Assembly (NCBI GenBank): GCA_029931905.1
Contig: JAOZRH010000003.1
Coordinates: forward strand, 1-13,065
Origin: Fidelibacterota bacterium
GTDB lineage: Bacteria; Fidelibacterota; Fidelibacteria; Fidelibacterales; Fidelibacteraceae
Direction of reading: 5' to 3'
Length of the DNA: 13,065 nt
The first letter of the stretch is position 1. Each line of letters begins with the position of its first letter. Made by a program: the position numbers and the translations under genes. Shown piece by piece: positions 1-7,111 of this stretch. A model generated the notes under the pieces. The model did not search any database, was not told the origin of the DNA, and saw only the letters and a program-made list of their open reading frames with translations.

Positions 1-64
1 ATGTATTATTTTTTCCATTTAATTAAATATCCATTTTGTCCATCGTTTAATTTTTCCTGATTCC

Positions 65-199
65 TCACCGTGAATTTCTTTTTATGATAGTAAGGAGTTT
101 AAATCCATTGATAGGTTTATTATCAATTACTTGAACCGGAATTTTATCATTTTTCCATGTATGAAACCCAACTGAGAACTGTTCTGGAATTTTTATCAT
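65..199 (-). CDS. Small hypothetical protein, 44 aa
   Basis: A short reading frame that starts at the ATG at 199-197 and ends in TGA at 67-65. An AAGGGA ribosome-binding site lies 7 bases before the ATG and inside the end of the upstream membrane-protein gene, so the two are probably translated from one message. The peptide is basic and soluble, with no membrane segment; it includes VGFHTWKND and PINGFKLLTIIKRNSR. I do not recognise the family. After the TGA another frame stays open for about 18 codons (IHGEESGKIKRW...), so a one-base slip in the A-run near the 3' end would lengthen the protein. This could be a truncated gene, but the sequence cannot decide it. A possible ATG at 18-16 may begin the next gene beyond the window. 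Confidence 0.55.
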   Translation of the reverse strand: MIKIPEQFSVGFHTWKNDKIPVQVIDNKPINGFKLLTIIKRNSR

Positions 200-210
200 T
201 TGATTATCCC

Positions 211-897
211 TTATAGTTTTTCATTTGAATTATCAGATTCTTCAATTGCTTTATTAATTTGAATGGATGCTGTTTCATCAATTGATGTTATATCAACTGC
301 AATCTTAGAATAAAAGAATTGATATAGACCAATGAAGAAATTGTCATATAGATATGCACCAATGCCACGAAATCCATTAATAATAAGCTTATATGTGAGT
401 CCAATGGGATAATATGTAATCCAATAGATGATCCAATTACGCATCGTTTCAAGTTTTAACATACGGGCAGTACTTTCGTTCTCAAATCGTGATACCCATG
501 ATGTAAAATCTAAATAAGTATTCCTATGGCGATCATAATCGTGAACACCTGATATATACTCAGTATATCGTTTTTTAAGATCTGGCATCCTTTGTCGTAA
601 ATTCCGCAATCTAAATGCATACATTAATAATGATACAATCACACCTACCATTATATAACATGTGAGTGCTAACCCCGTTAATAGTTTATTCTCCCACATC
701 CATATATATACATTAAAGTCACCAAACCATATCAACAGCAATGATAATAATATCATTACAAGAGTTGAAGATGATGTCATTGGTTTATCTTCACATTCAA
801 CCACGTGATAAAATGTTAAGAGTAAGCACAATTCAAGTAATATTATTGTATAAAATCCAAAAGATCCAACTACAAACATTGTCCAAATAAAAGCCAT
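211..897 (-). CDS. Multi-pass membrane protein, 228 aa
   Basis: Predicted inner-membrane protein of unknown role. Three hydrophobic segments lie at about residues 3-33, 43-66 and 72-95. A charged, mostly helical stretch (about 97-148; RNLRQRMPDLKKRY and similar) follows. A second aromatic-rich hydrophobic region at about 150-196 (WIIYWITYYPIGLTY, then FFIGLYQFFYS) could re-enter or lie on the membrane. The tail is short and acidic. The start at 897 has GGAGAA about 8 bases upstream; the stop is TAA. No in-frame TAG is present. The overall pattern resembles conserved membrane proteins found near early or accessory genes of large phages, but that is from memory and gives no function. It is the second gene of the leftward unit read from the promoter at 1224-1251. 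Confidence 0.8.
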   Translation of the reverse strand: MAFIWTMFVVGSFGFYTIILLELCLLLTFYHVVECEDKPMTSSSTLVMILLSLLLIWFGDFNVYIWMWENKLLTGLALTCYIMVGVIVSLLMYAFRLRNLRQRMPDLKKRYTEYISGVHDYDRHRNTYLDFTSWVSRFENESTARMLKLETMRNWIIYWITYYPIGLTYKLIINGFRGIGAYLYDNFFIGLYQFFYSKIAVDITSIDETASIQINKAIEESDNSNEKL

Positions 898-977
898 TAA
901 TTTTTCTCCATTAATTTAGTTAATTCATTAGGTATCTACTCGTTCTATTGTCATTCATGAAGTGTTTTGGGATATCT

Positions 978-1184
978 TCATTTATTGAGAATACTTTTTC
1001 CTATGATAAAATTTTGCCATATTAGTTGTATGATCACCCACATTACATATAATATAATGAAATATGCAATAGTGTGTGAAGTGATGTCGAAACCAAGAAT
1101 GTGAAATAAAATTTGTGTTACAGGAATATATAATAGAAATGTCCCAAATGCACCAAGTAATATCAGTAAACCAATTCGTATCAT
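978..1184 (-). CDS. Small two-helix membrane protein, 68 aa
   Basis: A very hydrophobic small protein with two predicted transmembrane helices, about residues 3-31 (IGLLILLGAFGTFLLY...) and 38-62 (IAYFIILYVMWVIIQLIW), and a short lysine-containing C-terminus. A purine-rich GGGGGA site lies 8 bases before the ATG, and a near-consensus promoter lies just upstream, so this is the first gene of the leftward unit. It ends in TGA. A small two-helix membrane protein in a phage could be a holin-like or superinfection-exclusion protein, but nothing specific supports either and no endolysin is next to it. Function unknown. Confidence 0.7.
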   Translation of the reverse strand: MIRIGLLILLGAFGTFLLYIPVTQILFHILGFDITSHTIAYFIILYVMWVIIQLIWQNFIIGKSILNK

Positions 1185-1223
1185 AATTTAAGTCCCCCGT
1201 TTATTATTTTTAATTTACACAAC

Positions 1224-1251
1224 ATTATACTAAATGGTGTTAGTTTGTCAA
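1224..1251 (-). promoter_or_regulatory. Sigma70-type promoter for the leftward membrane-protein genes
   Basis: On the minus strand TTGACA (1251-1246) and TATAAT (1229-1224) are both perfect consensus hexamers, 16 bases apart. The start would fall near 1217, about 33 bases before the ATG at 1184. The -35 box directly abuts the T-run of the terminator at 1253-1292, so the unit begins where the previous transcript ends. This suggests expression by the host's main RNA polymerase. Confidence 0.8.
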
Positions 1252-1252
1252 G

Positions 1253-1292
1253 AAAAAAAAATGGTTACTCAATATTAAATCGAGTAACCATT
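1253..1292 (-). terminator. Rho-independent terminator
   Basis: A perfect 11-bp stem (1260-1270 with 1282-1292, core GGTTACTC / GAGTAACC) has an 11-base loop. On the minus strand it runs straight into nine T's (1261-1253). The T-run is on the minus strand only, so the terminator acts leftward. No protein gene lies just upstream; the only candidate it could terminate is the short RNA described at 1253-1402. Confidence 0.8.
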
Positions 1293-1402
1293 CTTATTCA
1301 GAGGCACACTATTGTTGTCAAATTTTTAAAAACTAAAAAGGGAGAAAATCCATATAGCATCTGACTTAGTGTAAATAAAAATACAAAAGGATCTTATTTC
1401 TA
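1253..1402 (-). ncRNA. Candidate short non-coding RNA, unit 1 (~150 nt)
   Basis: Inferred from a promoter (1409-1437) and a terminator (1253-1292) facing the same way about 150 bases apart, with no convincing reading frame between them. The 5' end at about 1402 is estimated from the -10 box. Two blocks are shared with unit 2 in the same order: AGTCA(T)GATGCTAYATRG (here 1366-1350) and TAGTTTTTAAAAATTT(T)GACA (here 1334-1316), followed 24 bases later by the terminator stem. Conservation of internal blocks and layout while the rest differs argues for two related RNA genes rather than chance. It could instead be a regulatory leader or attenuator. Function unknown. Confidence 0.5.
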
Positions 1403-1408
1403 ATGAGT

Positions 1409-1437
1409 GTTATACATGATTAAAATATTAATGTCAA
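1409..1437 (-). promoter_or_regulatory. Sigma70-type promoter for candidate RNA unit 1
   Basis: On the minus strand TTGACA (1437-1432, perfect) and TATAAC (1414-1409, 5 of 6) are separated by exactly 17 bases. It lies about 13 bases downstream of the terminator tail at 1450, repeating the terminator-then-promoter arrangement seen at 1224-1292. Confidence 0.6.
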
Positions 1438-1449
1438 GTAAAAATAATA

Positions 1450-1483
1450 AAAAAAGGGCAACCAACGAATTGATTACCCTTTC
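1450..1483 (-). terminator. Rho-independent terminator with a UUCG loop
   Basis: Read on the minus strand this is a 13-bp stem, AAAGGGTAATCAA with TTGGTTGCCCTTT, closed by a TTCG tetraloop and followed by a T-run. Two of the pairs are G-T wobbles that would be A-C mismatches on the plus strand. The RNA is therefore made from the minus strand and termination is leftward. Confidence 0.85.
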
Positions 1484-1577
1484 TCTAAAGGATATCATAT
1501 AATGTGTCAAAATTTTTAAAAACTACTATGTAGCATCATGACTATACAATTATTAAAATGACAGATTTTCTATACAT
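1450..1577 (-). ncRNA. Candidate short non-coding RNA, unit 2 (~130 nt)
   Basis: Second copy of the cassette described at 1253-1402. It ends in the UUCG terminator at 1450-1483 and contains the same two blocks, at 1543-1525 (AGTCATGATGCTACATAG) and 1524-1505 (TAGTTTTTAAAAATTTTGACA-like). Compared with unit 1 it lacks about 14 bases between the two blocks. Its promoter is weaker, so the 5' end near 1577 is a guess. No convincing reading frame lies inside. Confidence 0.45.
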
Positions 1578-1580
1578 ATA

Positions 1581-1640
1581 ATAATATATCATAAATTTGT
1601 GTATATTTGTCAATAATATATCATAAATTTGTGTATATTT
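1581..1640. repeat. 28-bp direct repeat, two copies
   Basis: A 28-base AT-rich sequence beginning ATAATATATCATAAATTTGT occurs perfectly twice (1581-1608 and 1613-1640), separated by GTCA, a 32-base period or about three helical turns. It sits in the divergent intergenic region just before the rightward head operon, a likely place for tandem regulator sites. A TATAAT at 1650-1655 follows on the plus strand but lacks a good -35. Confidence 0.8.
1583..1613 (-). promoter_or_regulatory. Weak candidate promoter for RNA unit 2
   Basis: Minus-strand TTGACA at 1613-1608 is a perfect -35. The best -10 choices are TATATT (1588-1583) at a long 19-base spacing or GATATA (1590-1585) at 17. The -35 spans the short spacer between two 28-bp direct repeats, so the element may also be a protein-binding or divergent control site. 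Confidence 0.35.
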
Positions 1641-1701
1641 TATTAATATTATAATATTTTCCAATTAATTGTTTATAAAAACCGATTTTGAGGAGATACT
1701 T

Positions 1702-2355
1702 ATGCATAATAGTGTAGATACATTACGTAAAAAAATAAATGATTTAAATAAGCTTATAAAAGAATGTACTGATCCAACTAAAAAAGCTGAAATGTTAGCA
1801 CAACAAAAACGTTTTTTAAACTCATTACATACTAAGAAATTTAAATCACGAATATCTGATACATACCGAAGGGGTAAGAAAGCTGAAAACAAAATCCCTA
1901 AGAAACCAGAACAACCAATTAAGATTGTTTATAAAGATAAGATTGTTGAAATTATCAAAGAGGTGCCAGTTGAAGTTCCTGTTGAAGTTGAAGTAATAAA
2001 AGAAGTTTATGTAAACACAGGTGATGGCATCCCTCAAACATTAGAAGTGGATGAATTTACTGCATTATTAAAAGATATAAGAGACACCTTCATTAGAACA
2101 CACACAGATTTAAAGGTTGGTGACACAGTTAAAACTATATCAGATGGTAAAGGTAAAATTAAAGCATTAGAAATTGACGAAGACGTTCTTTATACTAAAG
2201 CTGGTGGCATCTTTGCTAAACTTAAAAGAATTAGATTAAGTGATGGCAAAGAAGGTCAACGTTACCTTGGAAAAGATCCTCGTGGATATAATGTTAATGA
2301 CCTTATTAAAATTACCACCAAACGCAAATCCAAATCCAAAACAAAAGCAAAATAA
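1702..2355 (+). CDS. Hypothetical coiled-coil protein, first gene of the head operon, 217 aa
   Basis: Unknown function. I chose the ATG at 1702 because GAGGAG lies 6 bases upstream; an in-frame TTG at 1669 has no such site. Residues about 5-45 are a charged helical segment (LRKKINDLNKLIKE), likely a coiled coil. A basic linker leads to a stretch alternating Val, Glu and Pro (about 80-105; EVPVEVPVEVEVIKEVYV), typical of an extended phage structural linker. Residues about 140-200 (LKVGDTVKTISDGKGKIK...) look like a small SH3/KOW-like beta barrel. The tail is very basic (TKRKSKSKTKAK). The gene ends in TAA 16 bases before the protease gene, so the two are probably co-transcribed. By position it may be a head-assembly or core protein. 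No in-frame TAG is present. Confidence 0.75.
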   Translation: MHNSVDTLRKKINDLNKLIKECTDPTKKAEMLAQQKRFLNSLHTKKFKSRISDTYRRGKKAENKIPKKPEQPIKIVYKDKIVEIIKEVPVEVPVEVEVIKEVYVNTGDGIPQTLEVDEFTALLKDIRDTFIRTHTDLKVGDTVKTISDGKGKIKALEIDEDVLYTKAGGIFAKLKRIRLSDGKEGQRYLGKDPRGYNVNDLIKITTKRKSKSKTKAK

Positions 2356-2371
2356 CATAAGGTTTTAAAAT

Positions 2372-3832
2372 ATGAAGAAACAACCAACCAGTATACTTGA
2401 GCTATTAGATGGCAAAAATAGTAAACAGGAATCAAGTACTAATTTTGATTTTGCTGTACTGATGAACAATGTAACATTCGAAGAAACTGACACCCATTTA
2501 CATGTTAATAATTTTCCATCAGCATTTGGTGACACTCAAAATAAAAATAATCGAGTATATGATTAGACTGCATTAAAGGAAGCTACTAATTAGTTTCAAA
2601 ATGTAAAAGAATCTAATCCGTATTTCTGTTATATATTTGATGGACATCGTGATGAAGATAGCTATGAAAATATAATTGGGAGAATCATTAATCTTAAAAT
2701 TGATGAAAGTACTAAGTGTATTCTTTCTGATCTTAAAATTAATAAAGGTGCCAAGTCATATGAAACAATTGCAAATATTGTTAAAGATAAAGACCCACTT
2801 GGTATTTCTATGAGAATCATTTCACCGGATGCAATCAATTTATCAAAACATGAAATTGATGAGATTAATCCAGATGTCCTTTGGTTATCAGAAGACAATG
2901 CTGGCATTGCTCAATTAATGTCAAATGAAAGTGAAATAGAATTTATAAGTGGTAGAGCATACATTTAGAGATTTGATCTAACTTAGTTCCCATCATTTAA
3001 TAAATCTTGGGTTGGTGACATAGAACATAAAGGAATGGACAATAAAAAAGAATCTGGTCTTGCAAAGTTCACAGAATATAATGAATCATGTGGGTTGATG
3101 TCAAAAGATAAACGTTGCATCACGGATTCTTGTCGATTTAAACGTACTATTAAAGATTTCATACATCTTATATCTAAAGATGAATCAATCACCACCATTA
3201 AAAAGTATCCAACATTATATGATGACATGCTTAAATTCTCTTATATGAATCTAAGTGAGTTTGATTTTGATGGTATTATTGATGAAAGATATCTCAGTAA
3301 TAAACTGGATGATATTAAACTTGACAAAGATGATGTAGCAGAATGGATTGATACCATAAAACAAATTGTAGGACCATCAAATATCCTTACATACTTGACC
3401 GGTGGTGGTAAACTTGATGCAAGTAAATTTATAATGCATCTTAATAATACAGTTAATAAAATAATTGATGTTGATGACATTTTTTATCAGATGGTCACCA
3501 CAAATTATTTACATTAGATTATATTAAGTACTATAACGTTGACCGGAAAAGGTGGAGTCCTTCTATCTTCAACTAACAAACTTGTTACTGACTTAGAAGA
3601 AACTGCTAATATGCAAGATCCGAATGTTGATATTCTTGTAAAATTATTAAGCGGTATCAAAGAAAAGACAAACATTTATGATTTTACTAATGTAATATTC
3701 ACATATATATATGGTTATTTAAATAAATATGCAGATGCAATGGCACCAGTTACTGTCATTAATGAATCTTTTAAACGATTCAAAGTCATTAGTACAAAAA
3801 GTCTATTTAAACAATCATTCGTGAAAAAATAA
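2372..3832 (+). CDS. Prohead (head maturation) serine protease, TAG-recoded, 486 aa
   Basis: Cuts scaffold and capsid proteins inside the prohead. One frame is open from ATG to TAA only if TAG is sense: TAGs lie at codons 65, 74, 199, 205 and 382 (2564, 2591, 2966, 2984, 3515), with no TAA or TGA between. The N-terminal half follows the gp21/assemblin-like pattern: NKNNRVYD near residues 57-64 (compare NKRLYP in T4 gp21), FDGHRDED with candidate catalytic His92, IIGRI, ILSDLKIN, then GISMR with candidate nucleophile Ser146. The C-terminal half (about 210-486) is not recognised and may be a core or targeting domain. Position just before scaffold and capsid genes supports the call. AAGG lies 9 bases before the start. 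Read with the standard code it would be cut to 64 residues, before either catalytic residue. About one third of its glutamines (5 of 14) would come from TAG. Confidence 0.8.
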
Positions 3833-3856
3833 CAGGTTCTTAAAAAAGGCTAAAAT

Positions 3857-3980
3857 TATATATAAACCAAAAAACTATTGCTATAAGCTGGTTGTGGGAA
3901 CAATCTTTATATATAGAAACAACAAATTAATTACAATTATACATATTTATCCAATTAATATTGTAACTTGTAATTAATTT
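3857..3980 (+). other. Two consecutive AT-rich stem-loops in the scaffold gene leader
   Basis: Between the protease stop (3832) and the scaffold start (4020) lie two perfect inverted repeats. One has 10-bp arms, TATATATAAA (3857-3866) and TTTATATATA (3906-3915), around a 39-base loop with smaller pairings such as TTGT/ACAA. The other has 13-bp arms, AAATTAATTACAA (3924-3936) and its complement (3968-3980), around a 31-base loop. Neither has a terminator T-run. They could stabilise or process the scaffold message or control its start. AT-rich DNA favours such repeats by chance. Confidence 0.45.
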
Positions 3981-4019
3981 ATAGAAATATACTAACAATA
4001 AATATAAAAGGTAACATAA

Positions 4020-5750
4020 ATGAAAGATAAGTTAATCGCAAAACTTAAACAATTCATTCTTGATATGAAAGAATCGTCTGACACTTTGACTGTTGAAGTT
4101 TCAGATGAAAATAAAGACACTATTTTTAGTGATCTTATTGTTCCTTTCATGCAATTGACCGAATCAGAATCAGTTAGTGCACTTGCAGATATACTTGACC
4201 AGATCGTTGATGGTGATGTTGAAGCAGATGATCACACTGAACTGTTAGGAAAAATTGTTGATGTAATGATTGAAGAAAGTGACGCTGACAAAATCGAAGA
4301 AGAACTGGAAAATTTGGTAACTAATGCTTATGCCGTTCGTAATAAATTTAATGAACTTAAAGCAAATATCATTACCGTTGATAATAAAGAAGTCGGAACC
4401 GAATTTGATGCATTCAGTAAAGAAATCGTTGATTTCATGAATACTGACCTTGCTGATAATAAAGATGAATCTACTGATGATGCTGACGTTACTGTCAATA
4501 TTGACAATAAAGATGAAGCTGCCGGTGATGGTGAAGAAGAAGATGATGCTGGTGAAGAAGGTGATGCTGGTGAAGAAGATGATGCTGGTGAAGGTAAAGC
4601 CAGTATGATAATTACTGCTTCTACAGATGAAGTTGATGAAACTCCTTGGGTTGACATTAACAAAATCGAAATGAAAAATGCTCTTGAAACTGCATTGACT
4701 GATGAAGTTGATGGTGCTAAAGAAGCAATTGATGAAATTTATGCACTTGTAAGATCATATGAGAAAAAATCTGATTGGCAATAGCCACATCATGTTGTTA
4801 AGAATAATAATGTTATACTTAATACTAATGGTCTTAAAACTGCTGCACTTTTCTTGCTTAAACCAGCAAGCTCTAAAAATCTTACTCCTGAAGACAGATC
4901 AAAAGTTGCGAAACATTTGCTGAAACATTATCAAGAAATCGATATGACAGCACCTGCAAAACTTTCTAACATGTCAGAAGGAAAAGAATCTACTATCATG
5001 ATCAACATTAAAGAAGACGAAATGAAAGAATTTGGTCAAATGTTTGATGTAGATGTAGAGGATGTTGCAGTATATGTTGGGCTAATGGAATCGCTCCTTA
5101 CTGACCTTGTTAATTCTGGTATCCTTAATATCGATTCTGATGATAAAGATATGGATGAATCAGTTGTATCTGTTAAATTGGATAAAGTGCAGACCGAAGA
5201 ACTTATTAAATATTTTGATATTATGACAAATGATATTACTCATGTATTGAATTCTGAATTTGACCAAATGTCATATAAGAAAACAGATGCTGATCTTAAT
5301 AACTCTTATAGCGAAGCACAAGAAACTATTGCGAAATTATCAGAACAAGTTGAAGAATTAGAAACCGCAATTTCTGAAAGAAATGATGAAGTTGCAAATC
5401 TAAGTACTTCACATGATTCTGTTACTTTGGATAAGACTAAGTTTGAAGCAATTATCAATTTTGTTAAATCAATTGAAAATGTTGACGAAACCTTAGTACA
5501 ATTTATCCATAACGTAATTGATGCTGATGACTCTGTTCAAATTGGGTACCTAACAAAGCTTGGTGGTACGTTTATGAGGCAAACTTCATCTCCTGCACGT
5601 TTCACTAAAGTATCCATGCTAAACCACGCTACACGTAATGATATCAATACTCTTACGAACTTGGTTGAACGTGGTGATAAAAAAGAAAGTAGTACACTGG
5701 CAACGGAAGTTAGCAAGACGGTTGATGAACTTGCAAGTTTATTTGACTAA
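4020..5750 (+). CDS. Acidic prohead scaffold/core protein, TAG-recoded, 576 aa
   Basis: Likely internal scaffold of the prohead. It lies between protease and major capsid genes, where T4 has gene 22, and is highly acidic. The frame runs 4020-5750 with one TAG at codon 255 (4782-4784); the following 23 codons before the next possible start contain no stop and continue naturally. Residues 1-165 are acidic and helical. Residues about 172-196 are a low-complexity DAGEEG / DAGEED repeat made by an 18-base DNA repeat (4542-4594). Next come W-Q-TAG-P-H-H-V-V, LNTNGLKTAALFLL and LTPEDRSKVAKHLLKHYQE. I recall a similar PHH ... GL..A ... LtpedR.kva.HL.HY block in other phage capsid-assembly proteins; if that is right it straddles the TAG. 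A coiled coil at about 430-470 (EQVEELETAISERNDEV) follows. The AAAGG site lies about 9 bases before the ATG. Confidence 0.72.
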
Positions 5751-5751
5751 T

Positions 5752-5759
5752 TATAAATA
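5752..5759 (+). promoter_or_regulatory. Possible T4-type late promoter box upstream of the capsid gene
   Basis: TATAAATA, the T4 late promoter motif, lies 57 bases before the capsid ATG. In DNA this AT-rich several matches per window are expected by chance, so only the position gives it weight. It also sits in a 9-bp inverted repeat (5748-5756 and 5763-5771) that overlaps the scaffold stop codon. Confidence 0.25.
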
Positions 5760-5816
5760 AAGTTATAATTAATTTAACATTAAGATTAAAAACAAAAACA
5801 TTAAAGGTATATAATA

Positions 5817-6950
5817 ATGAGCAACAAACCATTAGTTGATCTTTCAAAAATCGGATTGGAACAAAAAGAATCACTTGAAATTGCCGGTCTGACTTCGAAA
5901 GCAAAAGACAAATATGAAATGGACACTTTTAAAACGGATACATTGAATCAAATGTACAAAAACATCTACAAACATTTCAAAGTATTCAAAGAAAGTAATG
6001 CAGCAGTCGTTAGTTCTGATATTGAACCGTTTAGAAATATTGCAATAATTGCAACTACTAAATTTTTCACCCAGAACATCCTTGACAAACTGGTTTCTAT
6101 GCAGACCAGTGATTCTCCTTATGGACTTATCACCTACGTAGACTTCCAGTATGCAGACGATCATGCAGCAGATGGCATCTCTGCTGGTGACAGCATTGTT
6201 AAACGTTCCAAAACTTACGGAAATCATCCAAATGAACAAACCGTATCTCGTAGAATGAAAACAACTGTTACACATAAACCAATCCAAGCTGGTGTTCGTT
6301 CAATCGAAGCAAGTTACACACTTGAATCATGGTTGGCAATGGCATCTATTAAAGGTCAGTCTGATGCTAAGAACTTCCTTGATAAAACTTACTTGGATGT
6401 AATCTCTGCTAAACTTCGTGACGAAGCAGAATTTGCTGTAATGGATGCACTTTATTCAGCATGTCTTCCTGCTCATGTAATTCCGTTCTCTACTGACGGT
6501 ACCGATTGTGATGCAAGAGATTGTGATTCCCGTAAATTCCTTGATTCTATTGAGGAAGCTGGACAACTTGTTTATGATACACATAAAATTTAGCCAAATG
6601 TTATCGTTGTTGGATCTGATGCTCTTAAAATCATTAGACGTGGCGAAGTGAAAATGGTTAATAAAGTTGATAAACAAACTGGTATACCTTCAAGTGTTGC
6701 TCGTAACTACTTGGGTGTTATGGATGATCGTTATGGAATCATTTATGATCCCGAACTTACTGGTGCACTCTTGACTTGGAAAGATGGAAACAGCAACTAT
6801 GGGGCATCTGGTATTTATACTTCTGTTGTTCCTCTTGCGGTTACACCACCTATCACAGAGAGAGATCTTTCTACATACAGAGTAGTATATGCTGTCGATT
6901 CTGTAGATATTGTTCATCCTGAGCTTATCGCAAGAGTTGATATTGTGTAA
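5817..6950 (+). CDS. Major capsid protein (HK97 fold, T4 gp23 position), TAG-recoded, 377 aa
   Basis: Forms the head shell. The frame is continuous from ATG 5817 to TAATAA with a single TAG at codon 259 (6591-6593). Upstream it reads QLVYDTHKI and downstream PNVIVVGSDALKIIRR, with no gap or insertion, so this is recoding and not an intron, intein or broken gene. Recognisable capsid features are the N-terminal helical arm (about 1-60), the MQTSDSPYGLITYVDF segment entering the E-loop region, the long spine-helix-like stretch at about 195-220 (SAKLRDEAEFAVMDALY), the PNVIVVGSDALK strand of the A-domain, and a C-terminal beta strand (RVVYAVDSVDIVHPELIARVDIV). It is shorter than T4 gp23. AAAGG lies 9 bases upstream. 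Standard decoding would give a 258-residue fragment lacking the rest of the A-domain. Confidence 0.85.
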
Positions 6951-6969
6951 TAAAACTAAAGTGTTATAT

Positions 6970-7000
6970 AATTACTACACATATAAAATGTGTAGTAATT
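6970..7000. other. Perfect hairpin after the capsid gene
   Basis: AATTACTACACAT (6970-6982) pairs perfectly with 6988-7000, a 13-bp stem with a 5-base loop, 20 bases after the capsid stop. No T-run follows on either strand, so it is more likely a 3'-end stabiliser or processing site than a simple terminator. It may act together with the terminator at 7008-7062. Confidence 0.6.
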
Positions 7001-7007
7001 GATCTAT

Positions 7008-7062
7008 AAAAAAAATATATTATTATTGACATTAATATCGGTCACTGATAATATATTTTTTT
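7008..7062 (+). terminator. AT-rich terminator between the capsid and endonuclease genes
   Basis: A long stem pairs 7009-7025 with 7046-7062 (one G-T pair) and, after one mismatch, 7027-7030 with 7041-7044, leaving a 10-base loop. The descending arm ends in seven T's (7056-7062), and the ascending arm starts with an A-run, so it could act in both directions. It would separate the highly expressed capsid message from the endonuclease genes. Confidence 0.6.
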
Positions 7063-7111
7063 GTAATTAAATAATTACACTATGATATACAACTAAATAG
7101 GAAAAATTTAT

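Noticed and set aside
1..18. Start of another minus-strand gene (ATG at 18)
   Set aside because: Only six codons are visible and the ribosome-binding site is weak, so it cannot be supported.
1316..1334. Extra promoters at the TTGACA inside the conserved RNA blocks
   Set aside because: Any start from them would fall inside the terminator stems, and no good -10 box lies at the right distance.
1669..1701. TTG start adding 11 residues to the first head-operon gene
   Set aside because: The ATG at 1702 has a clear GAGGAG at good spacing; the TTG has none.
4328..4663. 111-codon minus-strand open frame
   Set aside because: It is a shadow of the acidic GAA/GAT-rich scaffold coding sequence; its Ser/Ala/Pro-rich product is the expected complement.
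5871..6287. 138-codon minus-strand open frame
   Set aside because: It lies wholly inside the major capsid coding region on the other strand, with no start signal.
6591..6647. Intron, intein or pseudogene explanation for the split capsid gene
   Set aside because: The two halves are joined in the same frame by a single TAG with no extra sequence, and the same happens in four other genes. Recoding explains all of them.
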